DNA of 64,000 nt from CALBPI01 sp963922335. GTDB taxonomy: Bacteria > Pseudomonadota > Gammaproteobacteria > Steroidobacterales > Woeseiaceae. The notes beneath the pieces were generated by a model. The model was not told the origin of the DNA. It saw only the letters and a list, made by a program, of their open reading frames with translations, and ran no database searches. Positions 1 through 13,716 of the stretch are shown piece after piece. The position numbers and the translations under genes were made by a program. Position 1 is the first letter of the stretch. Each line of letters begins with the position of its first letter. The stretch lies in assembly GCA_963922335.1 (NCBI GenBank), contig CAWUIB010000004.1, positions 124,001-188,000 on the forward strand. Direction: 5' to 3'.

Positions 1-597
1 GAGGGCAGCAAGCTTGTCCAGCTCCTCGACCAACGCTCGAAGTCGTTGAATGCTGGCATAGGTATCAGATGCGATCAGCGCGTTCGCATTCTTCGAAGCT
101 GCCAAATGTCCCGAGGTTCGCATGACCGGCCGCAGCATCGGCACGTAGGCGGCCGCCGAGCCATTGGCGACGGGAATGATCGTTGTTACCACCTCATCAG
201 CCGACGTGGATACGGTCTCTCCGGGGGCTAGATATCGCGTACTCAGTGTTCTGACGAACGCATCCGGTGTGACGTAATAAACGTCTTCCCGCGCCTGCAG
301 GTAGAGACCGTTTGCTCTCAGGACAAGGCGCAAGTGATCCATGGTCATCGAGCTCACCTCGAGCGTACCGATGGCAATCTCATCGGGTACTCGGGCGTGG
401 ACGACAAACTCCTTATCAAACTTTCGACTCAGTGCTTCGAGAACTTCACTCAATGGCTCTGTCGGTTGTCTCTGCTGCTCGGTTTGGGCCTCTGTCGAGG
501 GGCGTGAGTCACTGGATTGTGACCACGCGGGCTGCGTGACGCACGCGACTGTCGCAAGCAACGCGAGTCCGAATCTGATCTGAATGAGATGTTGCAT
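1..597 (-). CDS. Exported protein with secretin N0/N1-type domains (3' end outside the window)
   Basis: Reading leftward from an ATG at 597, the frame stays open for 199 codons to the window edge, so the C-terminus is unseen. AAGGAG lies 8 bases upstream of the ATG. The N-terminus (MQHLIQIRFGLALLATVACV) is a signal peptide. Residues about 45-115 resemble the N0 domain of type II secretion secretins: a segment predicted to bind or fold around a core, then LRANGLYLQAREDVYYVTP. Residues about 130-199 resemble the N1 domain (TTIIPVANGSAAAYVPMLRP, then NALIASD and an LVEELD helix). It may be a full GspD-type secretin or one of the shorter stand-alone proteins with only these domains. The missing C-terminus decides. 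It is divergent from the polyamine operon. Confidence 0.7.
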   Translation of the reverse strand, partial: MQHLIQIRFGLALLATVACVTQPAWSQSSDSRPSTEAQTEQQRQPTEPLSEVLEALSRKFDKEFVVHARVPDEIAIGTLEVSSMTMDHLRLVLRANGLYLQAREDVYYVTPDAFVRTLSTRYLAPGETVSTSADEVVTTIIPVANGSAAAYVPMLRPVMRTSGHLAASKNANALIASDTYASIQRLRALVEELDKLAAL

Positions 598-685
598 GAT
601 ACGAACTCCTTGTTCGCCAAGTGGGCCACCGCACGTTGGTACGACCCGCTCACCCTCCCGAAGTTCAAGATTCCCTCCCGACCTC

Positions 686-713
686 TTGTACTCAAGAAAA
701 AAGCGCCTACAAT
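686..713 (+). promoter_or_regulatory. Candidate sigma-70 promoter of the polyamine operon
   Basis: TTGTAC (686-691), a 16-base spacer and TACAAT (708-713). The -10 box matches the consensus at five of six positions. It predicts a start near 720 and a leader of about 118 bases before speD. Inferred from sequence match only. Confidence 0.45.
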
Positions 714-837
714 CGCGTCACCTTTTCTGGACGCCAAGGCTTTTATGTCTTCCAGCTAACGGTGCGCTAGCGATCTCCGAGCAGAGTTACTGCGCACCCG
801 TCTGTAACAATCTGATTCTCTCGCGAGGTACTTGTCG

Positions 838-1311
838 ATGGCCGGTGATGCTGTTGTCGTGCGCCCCGAAGGTCTGTGGCCAACCCACAACCAGTCGGGC
901 AACCACCCGGAAAACCAAAACGGAACTACTCAAGACCATTTCATTGTTCGCGACGGTGTTGAGTACGCGGGCGCTCACGTGATCATCGATTTATGGGGCG
1001 CCGAGAACCTCGATGATCTCGCGCTGATGGAAACCGCCTTCCGCGATGTCATCGAGACCTGCGGTGCCACGCTGCTGCATATTCACTTGCACCACTTCAC
1101 GCCAAACTACGGCATCTCGGGAGTCGCGGTGCTCGCCGAGTCGCATATCAGCGTGCACACCTGGCCCGAGCGCCGCTTCGCCGCTTTCGATGTCTTTATG
1201 TGCGGTGACGCGAAACCAGAACTCGCCGGCAGCGTACTAGCCAAGTACTTCCGACCTGAACGCATTGCGGTGAACGAACTGCGCCGCGGCATCGTGGAAT
1301 CGGCGAGCTAG
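838..1311 (+). CDS. speD: S-adenosylmethionine decarboxylase proenzyme
   Basis: It makes decarboxylated S-adenosylmethionine, the aminopropyl donor for spermidine. At 157 residues it is a short prokaryotic (SpeH-like) form. The self-cleavage site is the E-S pair at 101-102 in LAESHISVHTWPE; Ser102 would become the pyruvoyl cofactor. His107 and Cys122 (MCG) match the conserved processing and catalytic residues. The first 30 residues are longer than usual and look unstructured. I chose ATG 838 because GAGG at 825-828 gives a 9-base spacer; a TTG at 832 in the same frame is too close to it. speE starts 2 bases after the stop, so the two are probably translated together. Confidence 0.93.
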   Translation: MAGDAVVVRPEGLWPTHNQSGNHPENQNGTTQDHFIVRDGVEYAGAHVIIDLWGAENLDDLALMETAFRDVIETCGATLLHIHLHHFTPNYGISGVAVLAESHISVHTWPERRFAAFDVFMCGDAKPELAGSVLAKYFRPERIAVNELRRGIVESAS

Positions 1312-1313
1312 TC

Positions 1314-2156
1314 ATGGCAGATTTTGAGGAGACCTTGTACGACAGCGTTGCGCAGAAGTTTCGCATCGACAAACTGTACTTCGAGGACAAGACCGAACAT
1401 CAGCACTTGATGATCTTTCACAACGCCATGCTGGGCCGTGTGATGACGCTCGACGGTGTTGTGCAGACGACCGAGGCAGACGAGTTCGTCTACCACGAGA
1501 TGATGGCGCATGTGCCGCTCTTTGCGCATGGCAACGCGACCGATGTCCTGATCATCGGCGGCGGCGACGGCGGCATGCTGCGAGAGGTCACGAAGCATGG
1601 CATCGAGCGAGTGACACAAGTGGAGATCGACCAAAGCGTTGTAGACATGGCAAAGGCATATCTGCCGAACCATTCCGCCGGTGCCTACGACGACCCTCGA
1701 CTCACGCTGGAGATTGCTGACGGTATGGCGTTCGTGCGAGATACGGATCAACGTTTTGACGTGATTATTGTCGACAGCACCGACCCGATCGGCCCCGGCG
1801 AGGTCCTGTTCTCCGAGGACTTCTATGCACAAGCGAAGCGCTGCCTGAAGCCGGGCGGCGTCATCGTGACTCAGAACGGAGTCCCGTTTTTCCAACCCGA
1901 CGAGGTCACGCACACCCACCGGCGACTGCGCCGCCATTTTGACGACGTGACGTTCTACACCGGTGCGATCCCAACGTACTACGGCGGACTGATGACTTTC
2001 GGTTGGGCCAGCGACGACTCAACGCTCAGAACCCAATCGCTGGCGGCGCTACAACAGCGATTCGCCAACGCGAGTATTCGAACGCGCTACTACACACCCG
2101 AGCTTCACCTTGGCAGCTTCGCGTTGCCGCGCTACATCAGCAACTGTTTTGACTAA
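1314..2156 (+). CDS. speE: Spermidine synthase (polyamine aminopropyltransferase)
   Basis: It transfers the aminopropyl group from decarboxylated AdoMet to putrescine. The 280 residues have the family's usual length and order: an N-terminal beta region, the nucleotide-binding GGGDGG (82-87), the acidic residue E104 that holds the ribose, ADG (135-137), and the catalytic DSTDP motif (154-158). It is the second gene of a three-gene operon. The donor-making speD lies just upstream and the decarboxylase that would supply putrescine just downstream. The downstream reading frame overlaps its end. Confidence 0.95.
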   Translation: MADFEETLYDSVAQKFRIDKLYFEDKTEHQHLMIFHNAMLGRVMTLDGVVQTTEADEFVYHEMMAHVPLFAHGNATDVLIIGGGDGGMLREVTKHGIERVTQVEIDQSVVDMAKAYLPNHSAGAYDDPRLTLEIADGMAFVRDTDQRFDVIIVDSTDPIGPGEVLFSEDFYAQAKRCLKPGGVIVTQNGVPFFQPDEVTHTHRRLRRHFDDVTFYTGAIPTYYGGLMTFGWASDDSTLRTQSLAALQQRFANASIRTRYYTPELHLGSFALPRYISNCFD

Positions 2157-3321
2157 CGCTGAGTCATCGAATCCTCGGGTGCTGCTACCACCGCCCGACG
2201 CATCGACCGCTGAGCACTATCAGGATTTGGTGGCGCGGCTTGGTTCGCCACTACTCGTATTTGATCCGGCGGTTTTGCGCTCGCAATTCCAAAGCTTGCA
2301 GAAGGCACTGCCGGGCGTGGCGCTCTTCTACGCGGTCAAGGCGTTACCCAGCGAGGACGTCATTCGCGAGATTGCCAAATTAGGGGGCGGCTTCGATATC
2401 GCGAGTGCCGGTGAGACTGAATTACTCTTGCGAGAGGACGTGTTTGGTCGGCGCACGATTCATACCCATCCGATCAAGAAAGACTCGGAAATCCGTGATG
2501 CGCTGCGCTACGGTGCAACCACTTTTGTCGTGGACAACCTGCACGAGCTCAAAAAATTTGCGCCCTACCGGTCGCGGGTGGGCATCCTGCTTCGAGTGAG
2601 TTTCCGCAGCCCGGGGGCGACGGTAGATTTGTCTCGCAAGTTCGGTTGCGACTTCGAAGAAATCGAGGGCCTGCTGGACGAGGCGAGCACCATTGGCATC
2701 CACGTCAAGGGCCTCAGTTTTCACGTCGGCTCCCAGTGTGCGGATGCTTCCAAACATGTCGAGGCTATCGAGCGCTGCAGTGCGCTGATGCGCTCGCGCG
2801 ATACGGGCGATCGCGCTCCGATGAGCCTATTGGATATCGGGGGTGGCTTTCCCGCCGACTACGACGGCACGGGCGTCGACCTGCAAGACTTTTGTGCGCC
2901 GATCCGGGCGGCACTCAAACAGCTACCTGATGACTGGCAGATACTCGCTGAACCCGGCCGGGTGCTGGTAGCGCCAGCAGTCAGGAGTATCACGTCTGTG
3001 GTCGGACAGTCGGTTCGAGAAGGCGTGCGATGGTACTACCTCGACGACGGTGTGTACGGCTCGTTCTCGGGGCAGATTTACGACCACGCCAGCTACCCGT
3101 TACAGGTGCTGAAGAGTGGGCCAAGCCTCCCCTCAGTGCTCGCAGGTCCGACCTGCGACTCAATCGACATCGTGGCCGAGTCGATTGAGTTGCCACTTCT
3201 CGACAATGGCGACCTTGTTATCGGACATGAAATGGGGGCCTATACCGCCGCCACCCGAACGCGCTTCAACCTGCTGCCTGATGCACGGTTTGTGAATCTT
3301 GAAGCGTTGCCAGATAGTTGA
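2149..3321 (+). CDS. PLP-dependent ornithine-type decarboxylase (fold III)
   Basis: It belongs to the eukaryotic-type ornithine/lysine/diaminopimelate decarboxylase family and, by context, most likely makes putrescine for speE. Visible motifs are the PLP lysine in FYAVKALP, the His of FHVGSQ, the glycine loop GGGFP, EPGR, and the CDSID motif in GPTCDSID that supplies the catalytic Cys and substrate-binding Asp. MGAYT near the C-terminus is also typical. The start is uncertain: the frame is open from a TTG at 2110 inside speE. TTG 2149 overlaps the speE stop and GTG 2179 is also possible. The 3' end overlaps gltD, on the other strand, by 56 bases. Ornithine versus lysine preference cannot be read here. 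Confidence 0.88.
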   Translation: MTNAESSNPRVLLPPPDASTAEHYQDLVARLGSPLLVFDPAVLRSQFQSLQKALPGVALFYAVKALPSEDVIREIAKLGGGFDIASAGETELLLREDVFGRRTIHTHPIKKDSEIRDALRYGATTFVVDNLHELKKFAPYRSRVGILLRVSFRSPGATVDLSRKFGCDFEEIEGLLDEASTIGIHVKGLSFHVGSQCADASKHVEAIERCSALMRSRDTGDRAPMSLLDIGGGFPADYDGTGVDLQDFCAPIRAALKQLPDDWQILAEPGRVLVAPAVRSITSVVGQSVREGVRWYYLDDGVYGSFSGQIYDHASYPLQVLKSGPSLPSVLAGPTCDSIDIVAESIELPLLDNGDLVIGHEMGAYTAATRTRFNLLPDARFVNLEALPDS

Positions 3322-4710
3322 CGATGCCTTTCGCGGCCTCGCGACCTTCAAACACTGCCGTCACAACCAGATCCGACCCACGGACCATATCGCCGCCGGC
3401 GAACACTTTGGGATTGCTGGTCTGGAACGGGATGATCGCGTCTTTGGATACCTGCACGCGACCGTCCTCTGAGGTAAGCACCGAATGCGGACCGAACCAC
3501 TCAGCAGGGTTCGGTCGGAAACCAAACGCGATAATGACGGCATCTGCGGGAAGCACTTCTTCACTGCCTGGCACAGGCTCCGGTCGCCGGCGTCCGCCGG
3601 CATCGGGTGCACCCAGTTGTGTCGTCACTACCTTCACGCCGGTGACATGGTCGGTGCCGATGATCTCCACGGGCTGACGATTAAAGAGAAAATTCACCCC
3701 TTCCTCGCGGGCATTGCGGACCTCGCGACGTGAGCCCGGCATGTTTTGCTCATCACGTCGATACGCACAGGTGACCGAAGCGGCACCCTGCCGCAATGCC
3801 GTACGGTTACAGTCCATGCCCGTGTCGCCACCCCCGAGCACAACCACACGCTTGCCTGCGAGGTTCATGCCGGGAATGACGCGTTCATGCTGCTCCATAG
3901 TGCGATAGACGTTCGACACCAGAAACGGCAGTGCGTCGAAGACACCCGGCATGTCCTCGCCGGGGAACCCGCCACGCACATAGGTGTAGGTGCCCATACC
4001 CAGGAACACAGCGTCGTACTCCGATTCGAGCTTTTCGAACGGAATGTCCTCGCCGATCCGCGTGTTCAGCACGAACTTAATACCCATACCTTCCAGAAGC
4101 TCACGACGCTTGCGCACGATTTCTTTCTCGAGCTTGAAAGGCGGGATACCGTAGGTCAGAAGACCACCGATTTCCGGGTAGGCATCGAATACCGTCGCCT
4201 CAACGCCATGCCGCGCGAGCACGTCAGCCGCGGCTAACCCTGCCGGCCCTGCGCCGACCACCGCCACGCGACGCCCCGTGGGAACGACATGCGAAAGATC
4301 CGGTTTCCAGCCGAGCTTCAATGCTTCGTCGGTGATGTACTTTTCGATATTGCCAATGCTGACAGCGCCAAGACCATCGTTCAGCGTACAGGCGCCCTCA
4401 CACAAACGGTCCTGCGGACAAACCCGACCGCACACCTCGGGCAGCGAATTGGTCTGATGTGAAAGCTCCGCAGCCTCGAGGATGTTGCCCTCGCGGATCA
4501 GGTTGAGCCAGTTGGGAATGTAGTTGTGGACCGGGCATTTCCATTCGCAGTAGGGGTTGCCGCAGTTAAGGCATCGCCCGGCCTGGTCAGCAGCTTCTTG
4601 CGCGTTGAACTGACCGTAAATTTCGTTGTAGTGCTGGACGCGCGACTCTGCGGGCTCCTTGTCAGGATCGCGCCGCGGAATCTCCAGAAACTGAAGCGGA
4701 AACTCTGCCA

Positions 4711-4711
<1 letters not shown>
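3266..4711 (-). CDS. gltD: Glutamate synthase (NADPH) small subunit
   Basis: This is the electron-input subunit of GOGAT, passing electrons from NADPH through FAD and iron-sulfur clusters to GltB. The 481 residues fit the family. The N-terminal Cys-rich stretches CLNCGNPYCEWKCP and CGRVCPQDRLCEGAC would bind two 4Fe-4S clusters. VVGAGPAGLAAADVLA is the FAD-binding loop and VVLGGGDTGMDC the NADPH-binding loop. Its ATG shares one base with the gltB stop (TAATG), so translation is coupled. Its last 56 bases are read on the opposite strand as the end of the decarboxylase gene, which leaves no room for an intergenic terminator. Confidence 0.96.
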
Positions 4712-9234
<4,523 letters not shown>

Positions 9235-9315
9235 CGCGTGCTGATCGGCCCTCGGATAGACCCGCTGCTGCGTAGGCAGCGCCGGCGCACGAGTGTGCGC
9301 GCGGGTTACCCCACA

Positions 9316-9345
9316 GTTATGCCATTAAATGGTGCAGTGCGCCAA
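9316..9345 (-). promoter_or_regulatory. Weak candidate promoter of gltBD
   Basis: On the minus strand, TTGGCG (9345-9340), an 18-base spacer and CATAAC (9321-9316). The predicted leader contains two short GC hairpins, GCGCAC/GTGCGC and GCTGC/GCAGC. This rests on a consensus match only. Confidence 0.25.
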
Positions 9346-9377
9346 CGGTTACGAACGCAACCACTGCGCTCGTTGCG

Positions 9378-9653
9378 TCAGGACTCGTCGTCAGCCGGCG
9401 TTGCTTGAATGACGGATGCCGGATCTTCAGTTTGATCAGGCGCAGCTTCGATCGTCACCGGCGCCGCCATGACCTCTTGCTCTCTGCCTATGCGACCGAC
9501 CTGATCAATCGTGTACTCGGGCTCCGGCGCCTGTGTCTCGACCGCATCGGTGGGTGCTGCGTTCTCGACCTCGGATGACGCGGCAACCGGTGCCTCGTCG
9601 CCACCACAGGCTGCAAGACTGACCGCCAGACCTAACACCAAAAGACCTCTCAT
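9378..9653 (-). CDS. Small lipoprotein of unknown function
   Basis: 91 residues. The N-terminus MRGLLVLGLAVSLAACGGD is a lipoprotein signal with the lipobox LAAC. The rest is acidic, rich in Ala, Glu and Pro, and probably disordered, with no domain I recognise. The upstream CCGAGGGTG could serve as ribosome binding site. It lies between gltB and another small lipoprotein on the same strand. Lipoprotein status is clear; the function is unknown. Confidence 0.65.
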   Translation of the reverse strand: MRGLLVLGLAVSLAACGGDEAPVAASSEVENAAPTDAVETQAPEPEYTIDQVGRIGREQEVMAAPVTIEAAPDQTEDPASVIQATPADDES

Positions 9654-9730
9654 CGTGACACCCTCGGGTTGTGATGATTACGAAGTGCTGATTAAGTACT
9701 GTCGAACGCTCGCAAAAGCAAGCACGCGGA

Positions 9731-10168
9731 TCACAACCTCATGAATTGAGTCGACGTATTCGCACTAGAGACCAACCAGTCGTCGCCGTCCAGAACAAAC
9801 TCCAACTCAAAAGTCAGCCCCTCACCGTCGATTTGAAAACGACGGATATCGACGTCGGTCACAAGCACTTTAACTGTAGCTAGCGCGAACTCATCGGAAA
9901 CGATTTCAATCGACTCCACAAATGTTGTCACCGACAGAGCGTTCGTAATCAGAAAAATCTGGCGCATCTGACGGACGACGTCATCCCGGCTTTTGCCATC
10001 CAGATCGCGATAGTCCTCGGCGATTCCATCAGCAAAATCTCCGACATCGCGTTCCTCGACCGCTTCGGCCATCTGGTTGATTCGCTCTCGAATCAATTGC
10101 TCTGGCGTCTGGCCGCCGCCGCAGCCAACCAGCCATATCGCCAACACACCTACCAAAACCCGTGGCAT
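9731..10168 (-). CDS. Lipoprotein with an NTF2-like (SnoaL-type) fold
   Basis: 145 residues. MPRVLVGVLAIWLVGCGGG is a lipoprotein signal with lipobox LVGC. The mature part starts with a helix (EQLIRERINQMAEAVEERDV), followed by beta strands and a terminal DGDDWLVSSAN. That pattern is typical of NTF2/SnoaL-like cone folds, which bind small ligands or are structural. I infer the fold from this pattern and no specific function. It is divergent from the DUF924 gene, and the two 5' regions nearly touch. Confidence 0.6.
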   Translation of the reverse strand: MPRVLVGVLAIWLVGCGGGQTPEQLIRERINQMAEAVEERDVGDFADGIAEDYRDLDGKSRDDVVRQMRQIFLITNALSVTTFVESIEIVSDEFALATVKVLVTDVDIRRFQIDGEGLTFELEFVLDGDDWLVSSANTSTQFMRL

Positions 10169-10212
10169 CGACAGTGCTCCTTATCCCATGCGCTTTCTGT
10201 CAGAATAACGGA

Positions 10213-10845
10213 ATGGACACCGATGACGACCAATCGATCATGGAAGATGTGCTGGCGTTATGGTTCAGCGCGAGAGAACACGACGCGCCGGGCATCGATG
10301 CACGGATGGAATTCTGGTTCGGAGAGGATCCGGAGCTCGATATCCAGATCCGCCACAAATTCGGCAAGCTGATCAGCGACGCCTCCGAGGGCAAACTGAA
10401 CCGATGGGCCGAAACCGCCGAGGGACGCCTGGCGCTGATCCTGTTGATCGATCAGTTTCGGCGCAATATTTATCGCGGCAAGCCCGAGGCATTTGCGCTC
10501 GACCGGGAGGCACTCAAGTTGTGCGTCGAAGGCGCTATCGCCGGTCATGACAAAGAACTGCCACCACTGAAGCGCGCGTTTTTTTACATGCCCATGCAGC
10601 ATGTCGAGTCTCGAAAGGTTCAGGAGAAATCGGTGGCTGTGTTCCGCAGTCTTGCCGAATCCGTCAGCGGTACCGAACTCGACACGTTTGAGACTTTCGC
10701 AGATTTCGCCGAGCTGCACCGCGACATCATCGCTCAATTCGGTCGTTTCCCACATCGCAACGCGATTCTCGGTCGAGAGAGCACAGAGCTCGAGCGCGAG
10801 TACCTGCAGGACGCGCCAGACTTCGGTCAGTCGGCCGCCGACTAA
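10213..10845 (+). CDS. DUF924 family protein
   Basis: 210 residues from ATG 10213. The family signature is visible: a helical protein with the N-terminal ALWF, FWFGEDPELD, LILLIDQFRRNIYRG, YMPMQHVES and the C-terminal FGRFPHRNAILGRESTELE. The fold is TPR-like and no biochemical role is established. An ATG at 10240 is another possible start, and the frame remains open upstream to 10162. Its stop overlaps by 4 bases the end of the MATE gene on the other strand. Confidence 0.85.
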   Translation: MDTDDDQSIMEDVLALWFSAREHDAPGIDARMEFWFGEDPELDIQIRHKFGKLISDASEGKLNRWAETAEGRLALILLIDQFRRNIYRGKPEAFALDREALKLCVEGAIAGHDKELPPLKRAFFYMPMQHVESRKVQEKSVAVFRSLAESVSGTELDTFETFADFAELHRDIIAQFGRFPHRNAILGRESTELEREYLQDAPDFGQSAAD

Positions 10846-12227
10846 GCCTGCGCCGCCAGCGCCGTCAGTCGAGCGGTTTGCTGCGATACCCAACGATAGC
10901 GGCTGACCAGCAGCACCGCCGAAACAGTGAGTCCCACAACAAAGCCACTCCAGATCATAGCGGGCGACAGGCGCATCGTCAGAGCCGCTGAGTAGGCTAG
11001 CGGGAATGCGATGACCCAATACGACAGTGTCGTCAGAAACATCGGAACCTTGGTGTCCTGCAAGCCGCGCAGTGCGCCCGCCGCGCCGACTTGAATCCCG
11101 TCAGAAATCTGGAACACCGCGGCGACAAATAGCAACGAAAGGGCAATTGCTTGCACTTCGCCATCGCGCGAATAGAGATTCACAATCGAGTCGCTAAACA
11201 CCAGCATGAAGGTGGCCGACACGGCCATAAACGCACCGCAAACACCAATACCGAGATAACCCCGCATGCGCGCCAACGCGATTTCATTGCGGCCGATCGC
11301 GTTACTAACAAGCACAGTGATCGCGGAATTCAGTCCCATGGGGATCATGAACATCGTCGACGCGTAATTCAGCGCCACCTGGTGTGCCGCGGCAATGCTG
11401 GCCGAAAGCTTTCCCATAATCAGCGATACGGCAGCGAACAAGCCCGCCTCGGCAAGCACGCTCACCATGATCGGCACACCAAGACCAATAATCTCGCGCA
11501 GATAACCGCCGCGCGGTCCCCCACCGAACGCAAACAGGCGATAGGGCCGGTAGTGCCGGCTTGTCGCCATGTGCAAAAGCAGGAAAACCAACATTGACCA
11601 CATCATGATCGCACTCGCGATCCCTGCACCTTTGGCACCTAGCGCAGGCGCGCCGAGATTGCCGAACATGAAAGCGTAGTTGCCGACCACGTTTACCACC
11701 AGCCCGATGATCGAGACCACCATGATCGGGAGGGTGCGTCCGACCGCTTCGGTGGTGTAGCGCAGCACCAGGTAGAGGCATATGGCGGGCGCACCAAGGC
11801 AAATCGCCTGCAGGTACTCGATAGTGAGATCGCGAAACTCCGGATCAATACCAATCGTGTAGACGAAGGGACGCGCGCCAAACCGAACGCTCACGAAAAT
11901 CAGCGCGGCCAAACCCAAGGCCAGCCACAGGCCCTGTCGCGCGTAGCGGCCGACCTCGGTCGGACGCCCACCGCCGACGTGGCGCGCTCCGAGTGGCGAA
12001 ATCGCCATCAGAATGCCGAGTGCCATTAGAAAACACAGCATCCAGACGCTGGAACCGACGCCCACTGCCGCGAGCGTCGTCGCGCCGATTTCGCCGGACA
12101 TGACAGTATCGGCAAAGCCCATCCCTGCCAGGGCCAGGTTGTTGACGATCAACGGTGCCGCGAGCTTTATCAGGCGCAGCAATTCGTTCGCAAACGCGTG
12201 CGACTGTTGGCCTTGATGGGTAGACAT
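10842..12227 (-). CDS. MATE family multidrug/cation efflux protein (NorM-like)
   Basis: 461 residues from ATG 12227, a normal MATE length. It shows about twelve hydrophobic segments in two halves, beginning LAAPLIVNNLALAGMGFADT, which is the typical first-helix motif with the sodium/proton-coupling region. It should export cationic drugs or metabolites across the inner membrane in exchange for Na+ or H+. The substrate cannot be told. An open extension upstream of 12227 looks spurious because the homology starts at residue about 13 of the shorter form. It is divergent from the thiolase gene with 82 bases between starts. Confidence 0.93.
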   Translation of the reverse strand: MSTHQGQQSHAFANELLRLIKLAAPLIVNNLALAGMGFADTVMSGEIGATTLAAVGVGSSVWMLCFLMALGILMAISPLGARHVGGGRPTEVGRYARQGLWLALGLAALIFVSVRFGARPFVYTIGIDPEFRDLTIEYLQAICLGAPAICLYLVLRYTTEAVGRTLPIMVVSIIGLVVNVVGNYAFMFGNLGAPALGAKGAGIASAIMMWSMLVFLLLHMATSRHYRPYRLFAFGGGPRGGYLREIIGLGVPIMVSVLAEAGLFAAVSLIMGKLSASIAAAHQVALNYASTMFMIPMGLNSAITVLVSNAIGRNEIALARMRGYLGIGVCGAFMAVSATFMLVFSDSIVNLYSRDGEVQAIALSLLFVAAVFQISDGIQVGAAGALRGLQDTKVPMFLTTLSYWVIAFPLAYSAALTMRLSPAMIWSGFVVGLTVSAVLLVSRYRWVSQQTARLTALAAQA

Positions 12228-12309
12228 CGCCGAAGCGTAGCACGCGTGAGCCATACGCTGGCAGCGGCTTTTGGTACGCTTGCGCCGGGACAATCCAACG
12301 GAGCACAGC

Positions 12310-13596
12310 ATGCTGCACGACGGAACATCACGACGCGTCGCGATCGTGGGTGGCACACGCATTCCTTTCGCGCGAAGCCACACGGCATACAAAGATCAAA
12401 GCAACCTGGACATGATGTCCGCGACGTTGAAGGCGCTGGTCGACAAATTTGACCTCGAAGGCAAGCTGCTGGGTGAGGTTGCGCTCGGTGCAGTGCTGAA
12501 GCACTCGCGCGACTGGAATCTCGCACGCGAGGCAACGCTTTCATCAGGTCTGGCACCACAGACTCCAGCATTCGATTTGCAGCGTGCCTGCGGCACCAGC
12601 TTGTCGGGATGCGTGATGGTGGCCAACAAGATCGCGCTCGGGCAGATCGAGGCCGGCATTGGCGGCGGTTGTGACACGGTTAGCGACCCACCGATCGTGT
12701 ACCCCGATGAGTATCGGAGCATCATGATGCAGGCCTATCGAGCGCGCTCACTCGGAGACCGCATTAAGCCGTGGTTGGGTCTGCGTCCACGGCATTTCAA
12801 ACCGGAGCTACCAGGTGTGGGCGAGCCGCGCACCGGATTGTCGATGGGTGAGAGCACAGAGATCACGGCGAAAGCATGGTCGATCAGTCGCGAGGAACAG
12901 GATGCGCTTGCGCTCGTTAGCCACCAGCGAGCGCATGCGGCCTGGGAGTCAGGATTCTACGATGACCTCGTGGTTGCTCACTCAGGTCTTGCGCGCGACA
13001 ACAACATTCGCGCGGACAGCTCGCTCGAAAAGCTCGCCAAGTTGAAACCAGCATTTGATCGTTCATCGACCGGCACGATGACGGCCGGCAACTCGACACC
13101 GCTCACCGACGGTGCATCGGCCGTTCTACTCGCCAGCGAGGACTGGGCGAAAGCGCACAACCTGCCAATACTCGCCTACCTCGATTTCTGCAAAGTTGCA
13201 GCGGTGGAATTCGTGAAGGACGAGGGTCTGCTAATGGCGCCCGCCTACGCGGTTTCCGAAATGCTGAAGCAAGCTGATCTGACGTTTGATGACATTGACC
13301 TGTTCGAGATCCATGAGGCATTTGCCGCGCAGGCGCTCGCCACTATGAAGGCGTGGGAGTCAGACGAATTCTGCAAAGAACGGCTTGGCAGAGAACAGGC
13401 CCTTGGTTCTATCGATAGGGACAAATTGAATGTTCGTGGTGGCAGCCTCGCGATGGGGCACCCGTTCGCAGCGACCGGAGGACGTATTGTCTCAGCTTTG
13501 GCGAAGTTACTTAGCGAGCGTGGTAGTGGTCGTGGGCTAATTTCGATCTGCACTGCCGGTGGCATGGGCGTCACCGCCATCCTGTCAGCAACCTGA
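12310..13596 (+). CDS. Thiolase family protein (acetyl-CoA acyltransferase, FadI-like)
   Basis: 428 residues. It cleaves 3-ketoacyl-CoA or condenses acetyl-CoA units. The three catalytic regions are present: the nucleophilic Cys in QRACGTSLSG, the His in EIHEAFAAQ plus GHPFAATGGR, and the second Cys in CTAGGMG. The length and the long loop region (RSLGDRIKPWLGLRPRHF) resemble FadI-type rather than short biosynthetic thiolases. No FadJ partner lies beside it, so it is a lone gene here. ATG 12310 has GGAG 7 bases upstream; an earlier in-frame start at 12271 is unlikely. Confidence 0.9.
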   Translation: MLHDGTSRRVAIVGGTRIPFARSHTAYKDQSNLDMMSATLKALVDKFDLEGKLLGEVALGAVLKHSRDWNLAREATLSSGLAPQTPAFDLQRACGTSLSGCVMVANKIALGQIEAGIGGGCDTVSDPPIVYPDEYRSIMMQAYRARSLGDRIKPWLGLRPRHFKPELPGVGEPRTGLSMGESTEITAKAWSISREEQDALALVSHQRAHAAWESGFYDDLVVAHSGLARDNNIRADSSLEKLAKLKPAFDRSSTGTMTAGNSTPLTDGASAVLLASEDWAKAHNLPILAYLDFCKVAAVEFVKDEGLLMAPAYAVSEMLKQADLTFDDIDLFEIHEAFAAQALATMKAWESDEFCKERLGREQALGSIDRDKLNVRGGSLAMGHPFAATGGRIVSALAKLLSERGSGRGLISICTAGGMGVTAILSAT

Positions 13597-13716
13597 GCAA
13601 CAGCGTCGAATTTGTCGTCTGCTACACTTTGGCGCTTTGTGACTTCAACTGCACGATTATTATGACAATGCCGACGTCGGCAGAATGCTCGTGCGCGCTG
13701 CCATCTGGGGAGAGGA

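Noticed and set aside
10258..11019. A 253-codon minus-strand frame over the DUF924 gene
   Set aside because: The DUF924 signature is on the plus strand and this frame also runs into the MATE gene.
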